Assembly (NCBI RefSeq): GCF_963583255.1
Contig: NC_084818.1
Span: 15,192,222 to 15,256,221 of the forward strand
Length of the DNA stretch: 64,000 bases
Source: Pyrus communis
Taxonomy: Eukaryota > Streptophyta > Magnoliopsida > Rosales > Rosaceae
Direction of reading: 5' to 3'
Within the stretch, counting starts at the first letter, position 1, and every line of letters starts with the position of its first letter. Shown in pieces: positions 35,601 to 48,554 of this stretch. The notes beneath the pieces were generated by a model. The model saw only the letters and a program-made list of their open reading frames with translations, did not search any database and had not been told where the DNA came from. Made by a program: the position numbers and the translations under genes.

Positions 35601-35760
35601 CCATGGCTGCTATATATGATGCATTGCACCATGCTTCATCTTCCTCATCGGACTCCTCATCTTCTCGTCTCATATGCGCCCATTTATCTTCTAGTTCCAG
35701 TTCGGAATTGGATGAGGACCCCCAATTGGAATCTGAAGAGGATCCAAAGTTGGAATTCAT
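35601..35760 (-). pseudogene. N-terminal remnant of a Harbinger transposase-type gene
   Basis: The minus strand starts ATG at 35760 and encodes an acidic Ser/Asp/Glu-rich leader (MNSNFGSSSDSNW..., then EDEESDEEDEAW), ending near ASYIAAM. It then runs into non-coding AT-rich sequence. Acidic, serine-rich N-termini of this kind precede the nuclease domain in plant PIF/HARBI1-like proteins. No catalytic region remains. The assignment is supported mainly by the surrounding TTA-flanked element. Confidence 0.45.
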
Positions 35761-35907
35761 TGCAAAATTGAATTGAAAGAGATATTGGAGAAGGCAAAGC
35801 TGAAGGTATGTGAATTATAAGCTAATATCCACCTTATTTGTAGACATTGGAAGCTAAAGATAAGAAATGCCACGCAGATAAAAATCCTATCTAAAATTCC
35901 CACAGCC

Positions 35908-36140
35908 AATTACATCTCAACATATGGCACTCGAAATCCTATCCAAAAAAATTTTGAGATTACATATTGACAAGAAATCTGGAGAGTTACTCACATATCG
36001 ACATGTGGCACTCGAAATCCGAGATGTAAAATTATTGAGATTCCTTATCGACAAGAAATCTGCAAAGTTACTCACATATCGACACGTGACACTCGAAATC
36101 CTAGACGTAAAATTATTGAGATTCCATCTCGAAAAAGTAT
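35908..36140. repeat. three tandem repeats of about 82 bp inside the Harbinger element
   Basis: Each unit contains the GGCACTCGAAATCC (or GACACTCGAAATCC) motif, starting near 35925, 36007 and 36089, followed by a TTGAGATT and GACAAGAAATCTG stretch. They are diverged from each other. The + strand open frame at 35924-36148 is simply this repeat read in frame. Confidence 0.7.
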
Positions 36141-37477
36141 TGAGGTAGTTTAATTTAAGTAACCATATTAATTCAATTAAAATAATAAATTATGTTTGGC
36201 CTATAGCCCTTTGGCCCCCTCGATTGGAGATGGTTTTTTGTCACAGGGCTATGTTTGGCCTATGTCCCTTTGGTCCCTCGGTTAGAGATGGTAAGAAATA
36301 TGGCCTGGCAATGTTCATTAAAATATTAATTTCTTGGAGGGCTATAAGGCTAAAAGGAGCCTTCTGGCCCTCCTTCGGTTGGAGATGGCCTTAGGATGCA
36401 GCCCTTGTAACTATTGTTTCCTAAACTTAAACTCATCTTTCTTTCAACATTCAAATAAAACCTAAAATTTAAACTTGTTGAATGTGGGAAATAAGTAACC
36501 TATTATTATAAATTATTTACAACTTATGCCACAACAATACCCTAATTATGTTATTGAATTTTATTATTACCTACAACAATTATGAATTTCGTTAAGCATT
36601 AAATGTAACGACCTGTCCCCAAAAGTTACAGTCTTTATAATTTTTAAATGTGAAATTTCAAAAATGCCCTTCAAGGCAAATGCATTGACTTTTGTTGACC
36701 GCCTTGTCGAGTTATGTAAGATTCATTTTCTTGGTGTATCCTCGTAGTACTCGTCGTTATGGATGTGTGAGCGCAAACGGAGAGCAATTTGGAGTTATAA
36801 CGAAGGACATATTAAGGTTTTAAGTTGGGGGCATTCTAGTAAATTAATAAAGTTCAAGAAAGCTCCAGATTTTTAGAGCAAAATCTAGAAAGCCACGTGT
36901 GTGACCCATATTAAAAGGAAGAAAAGATGGGCGGTGGAGATGAGAGATAAAGGAGAGAAATGAGGGGTGGGATGCCCATTCAGAAGATGAGAGAGAAGAG
37001 GGTGACCAATGGGTGAGGAGAGAAAGGAGAGAAAGGAGAGAAGCGGAGAAGGAGAGGAACCCGCCGGGTTCCCCTTGACCCGTACCCAACTCGGCTCCTC
37101 CACACCTTCCGACACCTTTTTAGGCGATTTTTCCAGCGAATCGCCGCTTTCCATCACCTAGAAAACATTCCATTACCCTCCCTCTTCCTTTTCCACCTAA
37201 AATTATAATGAATTTGGTTGTATTTTGGGGAAAACATCCAGAGGGGAACAATGGGTGCCGTGAGGACCCTAAGCCGAGATCCAGCAAACCTAAAATGTTT
37301 CGATTCAATTAACACCACTAATAGACTCTCCATGAACCCAGAAACAAAGCCCATGCATTGGTTGAGGCGTCGAAGCTTGTTTGGAGTCGAATCAAGAACC
37401 ACCTATTTCTAGGGTGTCGACGGGTTTTGGTGAAATTGAGGCTTTTTTCGGCCAAATTGGCCTTGGTCACAGGTATA

Positions 37478-38119
37478 AAAGTTGCTCTACTCATTGAGAT
37501 CTTCATTTCCGTGAAGTTTGAGAATTTTTAGAAATAGTTGAATTTTCCGGCGAGTCAGAGCAGCCGATCGCCACCTACGACAGCGTGTCCAACGACGCGT
37601 AGAGCGAGGCATCCCCTAACCTTCCTAGGCTAAATTTGAATATCCTAATTCCATTGGTGAAGTCCGATTGACGAATTTTCGTCATTTGAACGTAGTTCTA
37701 TTAAAGTCCGCCGCCTGATTATTATAGCAATTGATGATCCGACCGTTAGATCGTCACCAAACTTTGATACGTTATAATACATAATATTTGGGGAGATGAA
37801 AGTTGCTCTACTCATTGAGATCTTCATTTCCGTGAAGTTTGAGAATTTTTAGAAATAGTTGAATTTTCCGGCGAGTCGGGGCAGCCGATCGCCACCTACG
37901 GCAGCATGTCCAACGGCGCGTAGAGCGAGGCATCTCCTAACCTTCCTAGGCTAAATTTGAATATCCTAATTCCATTGGTGAAGTCCGATTGACGAATTTT
38001 CGTCATTTGAACGTAGTTCTATTAAAGTCTGCCGCCTGATTATTATAGCAATCGATGATCCGACCGTTAGATCGTCACCAAACTTTGATACGTTATAATA
38101 CATAATATTTGAGGATATT
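37478..38119. repeat. two tandem copies of a 321-bp unit
   Basis: Units 37478-37798 and 37799-38119 both start AAAGTTGCTCTACTCATTG and are almost identical; differences include CAGAGC/CGGGGC and GACAGCGTG/GGCAGCATG. This is a recent local duplication inside the third LTR-like unit. Confidence 0.88.
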
Positions 38120-38306
38120 AGAAACTTACAGATCGGGAATCCGCTGTACGAATCTTTCCGAATAGGATATGTAAGTTATATGTTCTATTGATAAGAATTA
38201 TAAGACATGATTTGATAGTTGTTCTAGGCGCCGATCGTTTGTGACGCCTTGATGTTTGTGCTAGGGATTTGTAGCTCGGACTCCAGGTGAGTGGGCTTTT
38301 GGTTTT

Positions 38307-38307
<1 letters not shown>

Positions 38308-38358
<51 letters not shown>

Positions 38359-38392
38359 GTATATATATATATATATATATGTACGTATATAT
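38308..38392. repeat. AT microsatellite
   Basis: About 85 bp of (AT)n interrupted by two GTACGT units. It lies just after the GTGAGTGGGCTTTTGG block of the LTR-like unit. Confidence 0.95.
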
Positions 38393-39384
38393 GCTTTACA
38401 TTTTCCCAGAAACTGTTTTGAAACGAGCGTATTCTTTTAAATGCCATGTCATGCTTGCATTTCATTTTATTATATGCATACTATTGTATGACGTTGTGGA
38501 GGCTAGGTAAGTTTTAGGTGAGTACTGTATGATGTTAGTGGTTGCATTGGTTATGGTTATACGTAGAGGCATGTAGAGCTCATTATTCTGCACCTCGGTG
38601 TTAGTGCTTCCGCCCGTGGCCAGGGCACAATCCTTCACGTGATGTTCACCTCCCGCACCGCACGCTCACCTTGGATCCAAGTTTAGTGCGCAACCCTATC
38701 GTACATACCACATTAGGTGGTTCCGACTCGTAGGTGACCCGCGACTATTCGCGCAGCCTTCACTTGAGCGTACCTATTTACACACAGCCCTGTCGTACAT
38801 ACCACATTAGGTGGTTCCGACTCGTGTGCAGGAATTGGTTAATGAGCTATAGGTTCAGCCGTACAGGTCACGTTAGGTGACTCTGGCTGGCATATCATTT
38901 TACATTGATTTATTTCACCTGCCTTACTTATTTTATTACTGTGATACTTGACATGGCATATACTCGGTTTTCATTACTCTCGAGCATGATTTCTATATAC
39001 ATATGTATTATTATGTTCTGGAAAATTATACGGGTTTTACTGCGAAGAGTTATAACATTGTCAAAAGGTTTTCATTAAAAACTCTATTTTCGGGCCCACT
39101 CACCCTTGTTTTTGCGCCCTTCCAGGTTTTAGCTGTTAATGGTTCGTATCGACGAGGATTCTTGGCAAATCTCAGTATAGATGGCTACCTCTAAGGGTAT
39201 GATCCTTACCCACACTATTGTACTTATGCTCTGACGTCGCGTGTGAAATGGGTTCATTCCCGCTCACAGCACACTCTTGTCTTTAGGTACTTTTAGGTTT
39301 AAATTTATTCACATTTTCCACATCACTACACTTTATAGCTTCATTACCTTCCAGGTGTCAGCCAACACATCTCGAATTTTTACA

Positions 39385-39904
39385 TTTTGGCATGTTTACT
39401 TGCTTAATAAATGCTATAAAGAATATAAAGGCATCGGAGCAGACACATTATTTGGTGAATAAATTTGATGTGTACGCTCCTACTGTAATGAAAATGTATA
39501 TACTGTCATATGGAAAATACAAAATTGTAACTAGTGTTCGAAATATTGCACTGCATATCAAAAGAAAGTGCATTTCTGATGAATACTAATCGGCTCCAAG
39601 GCGTTGGCAGTGGAGAAACAAATGGTGACATTTTTTTACAATTACACGTATAATTGAAATACAAACATTCCCCAACACTGGCATTTCTTTCTTTTTGTTT
39701 TTTACAGATCACTGAAGTATTCCTATTTTACCTGTCAAATTGTTCGAGTCTTCCGACTAGCAGCTGCTAAATGTATGTAGTTTCAGCATCGCAAAATATC
39801 CTCCCAGGCCGGACTAATCTTCGCAGACAAAATCGCAGCGTTGGGCTTTTATAATTCCCAATTCCAAAAGGGTAAAGTTCATTACCTAGAACAGATTATA
39901 AATA
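39385..39904. other. 3' flank of the LMBR1-family gene
   Basis: About 500 bp between the LTR-like unit and the stop codon of the minus-strand gene. It must hold that gene's 3' UTR and polyadenylation region. No other gene is seen. Confidence 0.45.
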
Positions 39905-42900
39905 TTATCTGCTGGGACCAGACTTCCCCTCCATGCCATCTTCATCCTCGTCAACATAACTCACATGGTCTACCGACCGCCGTTTCAATCTCTGGAATAT
40001 CTCATCGAGGGACTCATTAGATGAAGCACGAGATAGCTCTACAGTATCTTGAACTTGGTGCAAGGGAATGAATTTTTTGGCCGCTATGTTTGCCTTGAAA
40101 TTTTGGAAACCGTTTTTCATTGATTCCCACTTTGAGGACAAACCAGTATGTAACCCTCCTGCCATGCTATCAGGGTGAGAGTTGCCTTCGTCAAACAAGG
40201 AGACCTTGGCAGCAGAAATATTCTGATTTGTATTCGAAGATGATTGCCTGCTCTGATCTCTAATGGCAGCATACTTGTTGCTGATAGCTTCTTTGCTTGA
40301 GCCATATCTAATAGGAGATTCATCTCTCAAGGATTTTGAGGCAGTTCCGTTTGCACCCTCAGTGCCTAGACTGGTTGTTGCTTTCAGTTCAACATGAGTC
40401 CTATCCTGAAAATTCAACATTTTAAGTTGGGAAACGAACTATAAGCGTGAAGAAGAAAAAGGATAATATGAACCCGGAAAAGAAATCACATATTAGGATA
40501 GCTACAGTATGCCAAATAATTTACTCAGTAAATCCAAACATCTTGCATGCTAACTATTAATGTACCATGTTGTTGCTGCCTGTCTCAACATCCGTGCTGT
40601 TGAAATTCCTAGCTAGGGGTATAACATGTTCACCAACTTTCAGACCTTGTTCAATCCAAGATCGTTCTGAGGAAATGAGAACAAGTTAATTAGTCATTCA
40701 CAACAGATACGGAAATTTTTAACCAAAAAGAGAAAAAATATGCTAAATTCACAGATGGCCTGCCCAAGTGAATAATAGTTTATGCCTTGCAAGAAGAGCA
40801 GATCATGGCATAAGCTTACCCTTTTGTAAGATAATTAATCCAGATGGATCAAAACCATCCATATCATCAGCCTCGGTTTGAAACCTAAATCGCTTCCAGC
40901 TCCCAAAAAAATCAATTATGCGGTCAAAAAAATTGCACGCAACCAACAGGGTGTACACAACCATGATAAGTGGATAAATTCTGTTAAACTCACTCCCAAA
41001 GAAAGGGACAGCTTGATCAATGTTTCCCATTCGCTGCCATAAAATATCCCCAAATACAATGGAATAGTCAGTTATCAACTAAAGGAAGGGTAGTTCAACA
41101 GTTATACAAACAAGCCAAAATCTAATATAACTAACTACACGGGAAATTTATGGTAATGCTTAAGAGTGAATTTACAATTGATGAAAAATCCAATTTTTTT
41201 GGTCAACAATTTACAAATGTGAGAAAACTATGACATCAATCAAGAAGAGTTTTGAAAACATAAGACCCAACCAGGGAAAAATGATGCTACCCATGAATGT
41301 TATTATGTTTAGAAAAGAGGACATCACTTACAAAAAAAAACAAATACACAAGGTACCAAAGATTTTTATTTTTATTTTTGTTAGACTTGCAGTTGCCCAA
41401 GAGTATTTAGATTTAAATTAAAATCATGACAAAAGTTTGAAAGCTTTTAAATTGGCTTTGCAGCAAGAAACCCTTATAACTATAAATGGAAAGGATGAAA
41501 AGTAAGAGAGGAACAGATGAGATGGATGAGAGAATACCTTCTCAAATATGGTCTTATGTTCACCAAGACGAATGAGATTAAGGAAATTGTATGAAACTGG
41601 AGGAGCATAACGAGCAACCATCCTGGAAGATATGATGAAAATGGAATGTGAGTACTGCTTTAACAAAAGATGAGTAAGACCTTCAAGTCGTAAAACTAGA
41701 GTTAAGATCAAAACTTACGAGCATATCATAAGCAAATTGACTGAGTTTGTTTGCCTGGGTGTTAATGAGTAAAACATCAACATACCAATTTTGAACAAGG
41801 AGTAGTATGTGCAGATGCACATATACAGCAAAGGAACAAAGGCAAATACCTGGGAAATAGTTGATTAAACAAATTTACATCAGTGAGCGCTAGAGTAATA
41901 AAAAGAAACAGCATTCCTTCAAATAAGAAGACCAGACATGTTATATAAGAAGGTCAATTCACTTCTAATCATTTCTATGTGCAACTTGTCACAAAGATGT
42001 GGATTCATACTAGTCCAATGAACACATGCAACTAGCTTCGTTCAATTTTTCCTTTTAAACACTATGTCCAGCAATGAAACCTGGGCGAGAAATATTGACC
42101 TTCAAAATTTGACAGAACAAAAAGACTACAACTTACTAAAATACATATCACCCACCTGTACAAGAACCTCTTGCTTTCCAACAGAATTGATGAGAATTGA
42201 AAAGAGAGATAGATCAACTCGAGGAAGAAGAGTTGCCTCCGCTAAAAGAATAGCAACTGAAATGATACCAAGTATGACAGCCAAAAGTTTCTCAACTTCT
42301 TTTCTTAGTATGCAGCGCCATAAGAATTCTGCCAAAGGGACGGAATTAATCTTGATTTCAGTTTAGAGATTGACTTTTTAATATTCAAACAAGATAAAGC
42401 TTCATTTACATTAATTTTATGTTCCATTACCAAAAATATAATATTGAGGCTTAAGAGCATCTCCGAGGGAGTATACAAATGCGTAGGCATATAAGCAGGC
42501 AAATAACTTTATTTGAGGGACACCTTGTAGTAATCATTCCGCAAGTTTTACCATTTACATCTTTTTTGGTTCAAAAAAAAAAAAAAATTATAACAATATA
42601 ATACAATTTTGCCAACTTGGTTTGCCTAGTCCCATGGAGTGACCCTTTTTGTTTTATGAGACCAATGGGTAGGCAACATGCCACATTGGTTCATATAGTA
42701 CAATTTTGCCAACTTGGTTTGTATACTCCCTTGGAGATACTCTGAGAAGCTTTATGGTGGAAAGATGCATGAAAATAAAGTAAGACTATATATAGTGGGT
42801 TTATCAAGAATGTATTTCTATAGCCAAGATAAGACAATATAAAGTTCTGTCTTCACATGTATGTATCCTATTTACATTAAAGCATATACAAGACCCTACA

Positions 42901-45900
42901 TGCAACTTAACAAAAGATGGAATTCATAACTCAGCCGTACCAAGTACTTAAAATTTAATGTAGAAAGGAATTTATTGATCTGAATGTTACCTATTGTATC
43001 AACAGGAGATCCTAATGTGCCAGTTCGAGTAGGTCTGAAGCTTGAGACATATTTCCTGAAATGGTAGCATGTACTTGTAAGGTCAAGAATTCTTTTTCTT
43101 TTGATTAATAGTCAAGAACATATATCAATATAACATAATTATATTTTATATATGGGGGCAGATCCGTGGCACCACTTTTAATATTCTAAAAGCTGTGTAA
43201 AAAAAGTGGTGTCACGGATCCTCCCCCTTCCATTGAGGGGTCCCTCATATTTGAGATAGTAATCATTCTGTAAGTTTTTTCAGCGATCCAATTTATGTGT
43301 GTGTATATATATGCATATATTCTTTCCAGTCAGTCTAACATCTTATGCTGTCTGATTGTTACTCTGCACCAATAATCAAACGGATTCTTGTTTGCATGTG
43401 TGATCAAATATTGACACTTTAGCAACATAACATTTAAGATATTTGGGATGAGAACATTACCCCATATATATATAAGTGTGTGCAAGTTGGTGCGTGTTTG
43501 TAGCATACATGTAACGATGGAATAAGAATAGAGAAAGCAGGATCAGAGGCATACCATCCAGTAGAACTCCGGCGTTCATAATTTTTTATAGTATCTTCAA
43601 GTTCAAGGGCCTCCAAAACATAAGTCATATACTCACTGCAAAACTAGTGGCAAATTTTAGATAAAACGAACCTAACTATTATAATTACAAATCCAGTAGA
43701 ATACTGAATCCGAAGGTGAAAATAGTAGTTGACTCTGGATCCTAAATTCATAATAAAAACTTGAATCCCACATTATTATTAAATACATCATATACTTATT
43801 TGTGACAATAAATAGTAAATACCAGTACTTAGCATTTATATACGCCTATTCCATCAGCGTGCATCCAGTAGAAAACAGTACACAAACCTTCAGTTATATC
43901 TTGATTTATAATACAAAAGGTGAGCATGGCAACACTAAAGCAAAGCAACACTAGAAAGGAAAAATTACAGGACAACAAACTTATTCACATATCAGCAACC
44001 TGATTGATAATGCATTACTGCATAGACTGAATTAAACATACAATTCCAACGAATAAGTTTTTCCATTATTAAGCAGAAAGGTAAATTCTAATTCAATATG
44101 TGCAAAAACATTGACGTGTAACAATGCTTTCTAAGAGTAATATTTTTTCAGTATGAAAAACTACAACAAAGATCAACTAAAAGGAGCACATATCATAAGA
44201 TTGTTTTACAAGCAGCAAGACAGCCATCTACAAGAAATTTGCAACCTATGTAGTTCCTGATCACTAAGGATTATATAGAACATTTACAGCCTGAATAAAC
44301 ATCGATTTACTCACAAACAAATGCAAAAAAACTAAGTGAATATCATGCAGATGAAGATGATGAACATACAGACATGTATTCAGCAAAGCGGTTTACCTTT
44401 TGTACCGATAATACTCTTCCCGGGCTCTTCGAAGATGACGCCTAAGCGTTGCCATTGACTTTTCATCAGTATCATAGTCCATGTCGTTTTCACCTAATCG
44501 GCCACCTTGCGGTTTGAAGGATGGGTCCTCCCTGAACTGGTAAGAGAGGGAAAAATTACAGATAGTGAGGATCAATTTTGTTTCTTTTCAATTGCGTAAA
44601 TAAGTAAATAGATACCATTTGAGCTAACATGTTGTCTATAATATCCATGTAGGGTCTCAAAGGATCGCGCTTGGACATCTGAGTGGATGTTGCTTGGGCA
44701 ACCTAATGAGCAAACCATTAAGTTTAGAGAAAAGTAATATCAAATCAAAGTTATATAGAAGTACAATCATACTGTGAGAAACTACAAAGATACAAGTTAC
44801 AACACTACAGTGAAAACTGGAAAGCATAGTTCATGCCAAGAAGACAAAGGGGGTTAAAATCTTTGAAGAACTTTCAACTTTTAAGGAAACATGAGACATG
44901 AATTTCTCACAAAGGCAAAGATCAGAAAATTACAACATTTCTGAAGGGAGTAACCAAACACACAGCCAAAAAGGAAACAAGGCAAATAATGTAACTTCTT
45001 TTCCCACAAATACATTAACTTAACAGTCTTGCATGCATTTCCCCATTGTCATAGATACAACATATGTTGGGAATATGAGATCACGTGTTGGGGACCATAC
45101 TCCATTCCTCCTTTCCCCCAACCCCTTTTGTGTATATGAACATATGTAATCCTTGAAAGTTCTCTTCTAGAATCTTTACAAGGGTAAAGATTTCATTGAG
45201 AATAACAGAAGCATACAAGATAAAAGCATACAAAGCTCTTGGGTTAAGACAGCTGAACAGACATGAAATATTCTATTGAGCTTGCACAAAAAAAAGCTGA
45301 GATTGACTCTCAGCATTAGACAAAATTAGAATATAAACACCAAAGTAGGTCTGAGATCAAATGCGTGGTCAACATAAGCTGCTAGAACTGTGAGCCCTTG
45401 AGAGATATCCATGACTTTGATAAAGAAAAAAAAGTGAGTCTTCAGTTTCTAACTGATGAAGGAGAGAGATATCACAGGAGAGGAAGCGTACAGTTCGGAA
45501 ATGGGAAAGTTCGAGCATGAACAAAGTTACAGTGTAACAGTCTTCTGCTAGGAAAAATGAAAAATCATGCACTCGGCCAAGTCAGCTATGGAAGCAATTC
45601 CAAAATATGATTTGTTATTTAGTCAACATATTTATTAGAAGTAAATGAATAAAGTTTATGTATAATATTAATTATATTATCTGAAAACCAGGTTTAGTAC
45701 AGGCGTTGGTACATTTGGTTTAACACAAGACTGGTTCAAATATCAACTGAATGCGAACACCACAAATTTCAATACTGTATTATTCAAATTGGGTTGAGTT
45801 CATATTTAGGGTTAATCATTTAAAACAACACAGAACTGGATCTATCAGGTTGAATAGGTATTCACTTAATTCAATCAGAATAAGAAAAGAAAACCGGGCC

Positions 45901-48554
45901 AATCTGGTAAGGCCGTCCAATCGGATTTGACAGCTCGCTGGAAAAATGTCCACCTGTAATTTGTACATAGGTACAAGTTACAGAAAGGTAAATGAACAAC
46001 GATAACAACTCAGAATTTCAGACAAACATGCTGAAAAATCAACTTTTATGCATTAAAACAAATTTAAACAACCCGAAAATGTTGATCAATATAGCATGGC
46101 ATAGTTTTCTGACAAGGAAAAAGAGAGCAGAGAGCAAAAGAAAACACAGAAGTCTTTGCATTAACAACTGAGAGTTACCACAATAGCATTTGAAAGATCT
46201 TGATGAGCGTCGTCAAGTTTCACAGCCATTTTGGCAATTTTATGATATAGAACTTTTTGGCGGATAGTCCAATCGGAATTTTTCCAAAGGCCCTTCGGGA
46301 TTTCACTCAAACCAAATCCAAGAAGAAATGCACCTGTAACAAGTCCAAAAGTATTCGAGCAGCCCATGGCAAAACCAAGAACACCTCCACCCCTGTTAAT
46401 TAAGCAAAAAAAGGGAAAAAATGGAAAGAAATGAGCAAGCTACAGGACAGCTCACATAGCCAAGGAAAATCATAAAGAAAAAAAATGAGCCCTGTTATAC
46501 TGGCTGCAACATTATCTTCTTTCTACTCCTTATAGCCTTCTCTACTGTGTCTGTAATTATAATTGAGCAAATTTTTACATCTAGTTTGCACTACATACTT
46601 TTTTTATGACCCAACTTAACTTGGAAGGGGGCCAGCCAGTAAAATACAACAGCAAGCCCTGCCAAATGAATTGAACCATTGTCCTACCACCTTAGTGCCC
46701 ACACTCGAGTTACAAGGTACTTACTCTTTTTTAACTTCAATGTTATCCGGTCCAATCATCTATTGTAGCAGAAATGATTATTTCATAGGTTTTTAGGAAA
46801 GAGAAAATTACATAGACATATCTTGGATGTGAAACTCTAATGTGTGTTCTACTGTTCTTAAATAAACTGCTACTGTATCCAATTGCTCTTACTGTCAATT
46901 ATAAACTACGTTCAACATCTTGATAGTAATCAATAACCTAAAAAATCGAAAGTTCTTCGATGTTTCCTTAAATCATTTCAGAACACAAAAGAAACAGATA
47001 GAGCAATAATTCAGTATTTATCGCATAAATGGGGAGCAGGGCCATTTGAAATAAGAATTTAACAACTTATTTAATGTCTCTAGACTCCTAATAGGCAAAA
47101 CCTAAGAAGAAGTTACTATCGACATGGATATAAATCAAATTTGGAGGACAAGGATCAAACCAGTTTTTGTGCATACTGATGAGAAGAATTAATCCAATAA
47201 GACCAATAAACCCCAGAATTAGATAGAAAACCAAGTTAACATGTACACTAGTCTTCAATCTCTCTGTCACGGTGAAGTCCCCAGCGTCTTCAAAACCCTG
47301 AATAAGGGGCACCACAGTCCTGCTTAGAGATAACTTAGAAATATGAGGAAATTTACAAGTTAGCTATAAACCCATTTATATATACATAATGCTATTATTT
47401 ATCCAATCAAAGGCAAATTGAAAGGGCAGATAATCATATAATCATGACTGCAAAGATTAAAATTAGAAATGGCGCAGAACTAACAGTTCATTAAAAGAAA
47501 CTCAACAATAGGGTAGAATGTTCCTAAGATTTCTATTTCGTACCAAAAATTAATCTTCTGGAAAAGCGAAAACGAAAAACAGGACAGAGAGAACAGAACA
47601 TATAAACTTTGAGTAAAAGGTCACAAACACAGAAAAGTCATTTGATGGAGCTTATTCGACCAAAATATTGTTAGCAATTGCTTGGATTATACGCATGTCC
47701 AATAGCTCACAATATGAGATGCTTGACAGTAATGTTAATCACCAAGGTAGAGATAGAGAGTAGTAACAGCCAGATAATATACTAACTGGAATTTTGAACC
47801 TTAGGCTACTCAAGTATATACAAAAGGGGCAACTAAAAGAGTCGATGAATTTCCATGTTCCATACCAAGTTAGTAAAAATGTACTCCAATATGACCAGCT
47901 CCAAAAGAAAGATATTCCTCCACTCTCAATATGGTTTATCGTCTGCAAATGTAATAAAACAATCAGGAACATTCGTGAAACCACCAATCGTTGCATAGCC
48001 AAAATAATTACTTGAACCAGTAGATAAAGTAACAGATAGTCCTGAATGACAAATATGCAATTGGGTAAGTCAATGAACTAACTTTACACCATTTCAAATA
48101 TTCGAAACCGAAAAACAAAATGCTTTAGCTGAAAACAAAATCAGCCCTCCGAAATTGACAACAAAAGGCTTCTGCATTATTACAGAAAAGAAACAGAAAT
48201 CCCAAAAAAGTTAGGCGAGCTAAACTGAGCTGCAGAGAAATGTATAAACAACCAGCTGAAAAAGTTTCAAAAAAATGCATCCAATTGAATGAAACGCCTC
48301 AAAATTCAGAAATATGAAAAATCCTAATAATGGAATCGACTTCAAACAGCCATAAACTGAAAGAAACGACGTCATGGAAAAAGTACCGTCCAGATGTCGG
48401 CGGGCACAATGACGATGATGGAGAGAGAACAGAACCAGGTGTACCCGACGGTGATCATAACATAGCGAGGGACCTCCGGGCCGGCGAAGTACTTGAGCGT
48501 GAAAAGAACCATGCCCAAGGTCAGGGGCAGAGAGATCAGGTAGAAGACCCACAT
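39905..48554 (-). CDS. LMBR1-domain membrane protein (LMBRD2 type), 14 exons, 731 aa
   Basis: Exons from the start: 48554-48387, 47942-47866, 47319-47161, 46392-46179, 44702-44616, 44536-44397, 43635-43555, 43055-42991, 42328-42156, 41849-41719, 41622-41538, 41033-40820, 40666-40566 and 40405-39905. All introns are GT-AG, and the joined frame is open for 732 codons including stop. The start MWVFYLISLPLTLGMV is the conserved first membrane segment. Further segments are VMITVGYTWFCSLSIIVIVP, FFWSWSYWSTFLLTW, NLVFYLILGFIGLIGLILL, CSNTFGLVTGAFLLGFGL, and several in exons 9-12 (AVILGIISVAILLAE, VPLLYMCICTYYSLFKIG). A soluble loop holds DPSFKPQGGRLGENDMDYD and a basic helix. The tail is hydrophilic, ending GPSR. 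The length equals the plant LMBRD2-like family. Multi-pass membrane protein; the plant function is poorly defined. It is distinct from the shorter LIMR/LMBD1 branch. Confidence 0.93.
42455..42742. mobile_element. MITE-like element in intron 8 of the LMBR1-family gene
   Basis: The ends pair as GAGCATCTCCGAGGGAGTAT (42455 on) and the reverse complement of ATACTCCCTTGGAGATACTC (ending 42742), about 25 bp with few mismatches. About 288 bp, no coding capacity. GAGCATCTCC-type ends are common in plant MITEs. A clear target duplication is not visible. Confidence 0.6.
43154..43227. repeat. short hairpin element in intron 7 of the LMBR1-family gene
   Basis: GGGGGCAGATCCGTGGCACC at the left pairs with the reverse complement of GGTGTCACGGATCCTCCCCC at the right, and the pairing continues through CACTTTT into a small loop. 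It is 74 bp, likely a miniature inverted-repeat element or its remnant. Spliced out with the intron. Confidence 0.6.

Larger units (their letters stand above)
31839..36390 (-). mobile_element. PIF/Harbinger element, non-autonomous, split by an LTR insertion
   Basis: Terminal inverted repeats begin GGCCATCTCCAACCGA at both ends, flanked by TTA on each side (31836-31838 and 36391-36393). The 3-bp TTA duplication is the signature of PIF/Harbinger (Tourist-like) elements. Without the 3315-bp LTR insertion (32221-35535) and its duplication, the element is about 1.23 kb. It keeps only the start of a transposase-like reading frame (minus strand, near 35760) and an array of three about 82-bp repeats near its right end. 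It is too short to encode a full transposase. Confidence 0.8.
36604..39384 (+). mobile_element. third LTR-like copy of the family A group, right end approximate
   Basis: Starts TGTAACGACCTGTCCCC, matching the family start, and carries in the same order the blocks seen at 2003-4278 and 32221-34361: a GTGAGTGGGCTTTTGG segment near 38288, then repeated GTCGTACATACCACATTAGG blocks near 38700-38880. No target duplication was found. The right end is placed at about 39384 where TTTTTACA could close the LTR. It contains a 321-bp tandem duplication and a long AT microsatellite. No internal coding region; probably a diverged solo LTR. Confidence 0.6.

Noticed and set aside
39905..48554. Assignment of the LMBR1-family gene to the LIMR/LMBD1 branch
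   Set aside because: The MWVFYLISLPLT start, SWSYWSTFLLTW and DPSFKPQGG motifs and the 731-aa length fit the LMBRD2 branch instead.
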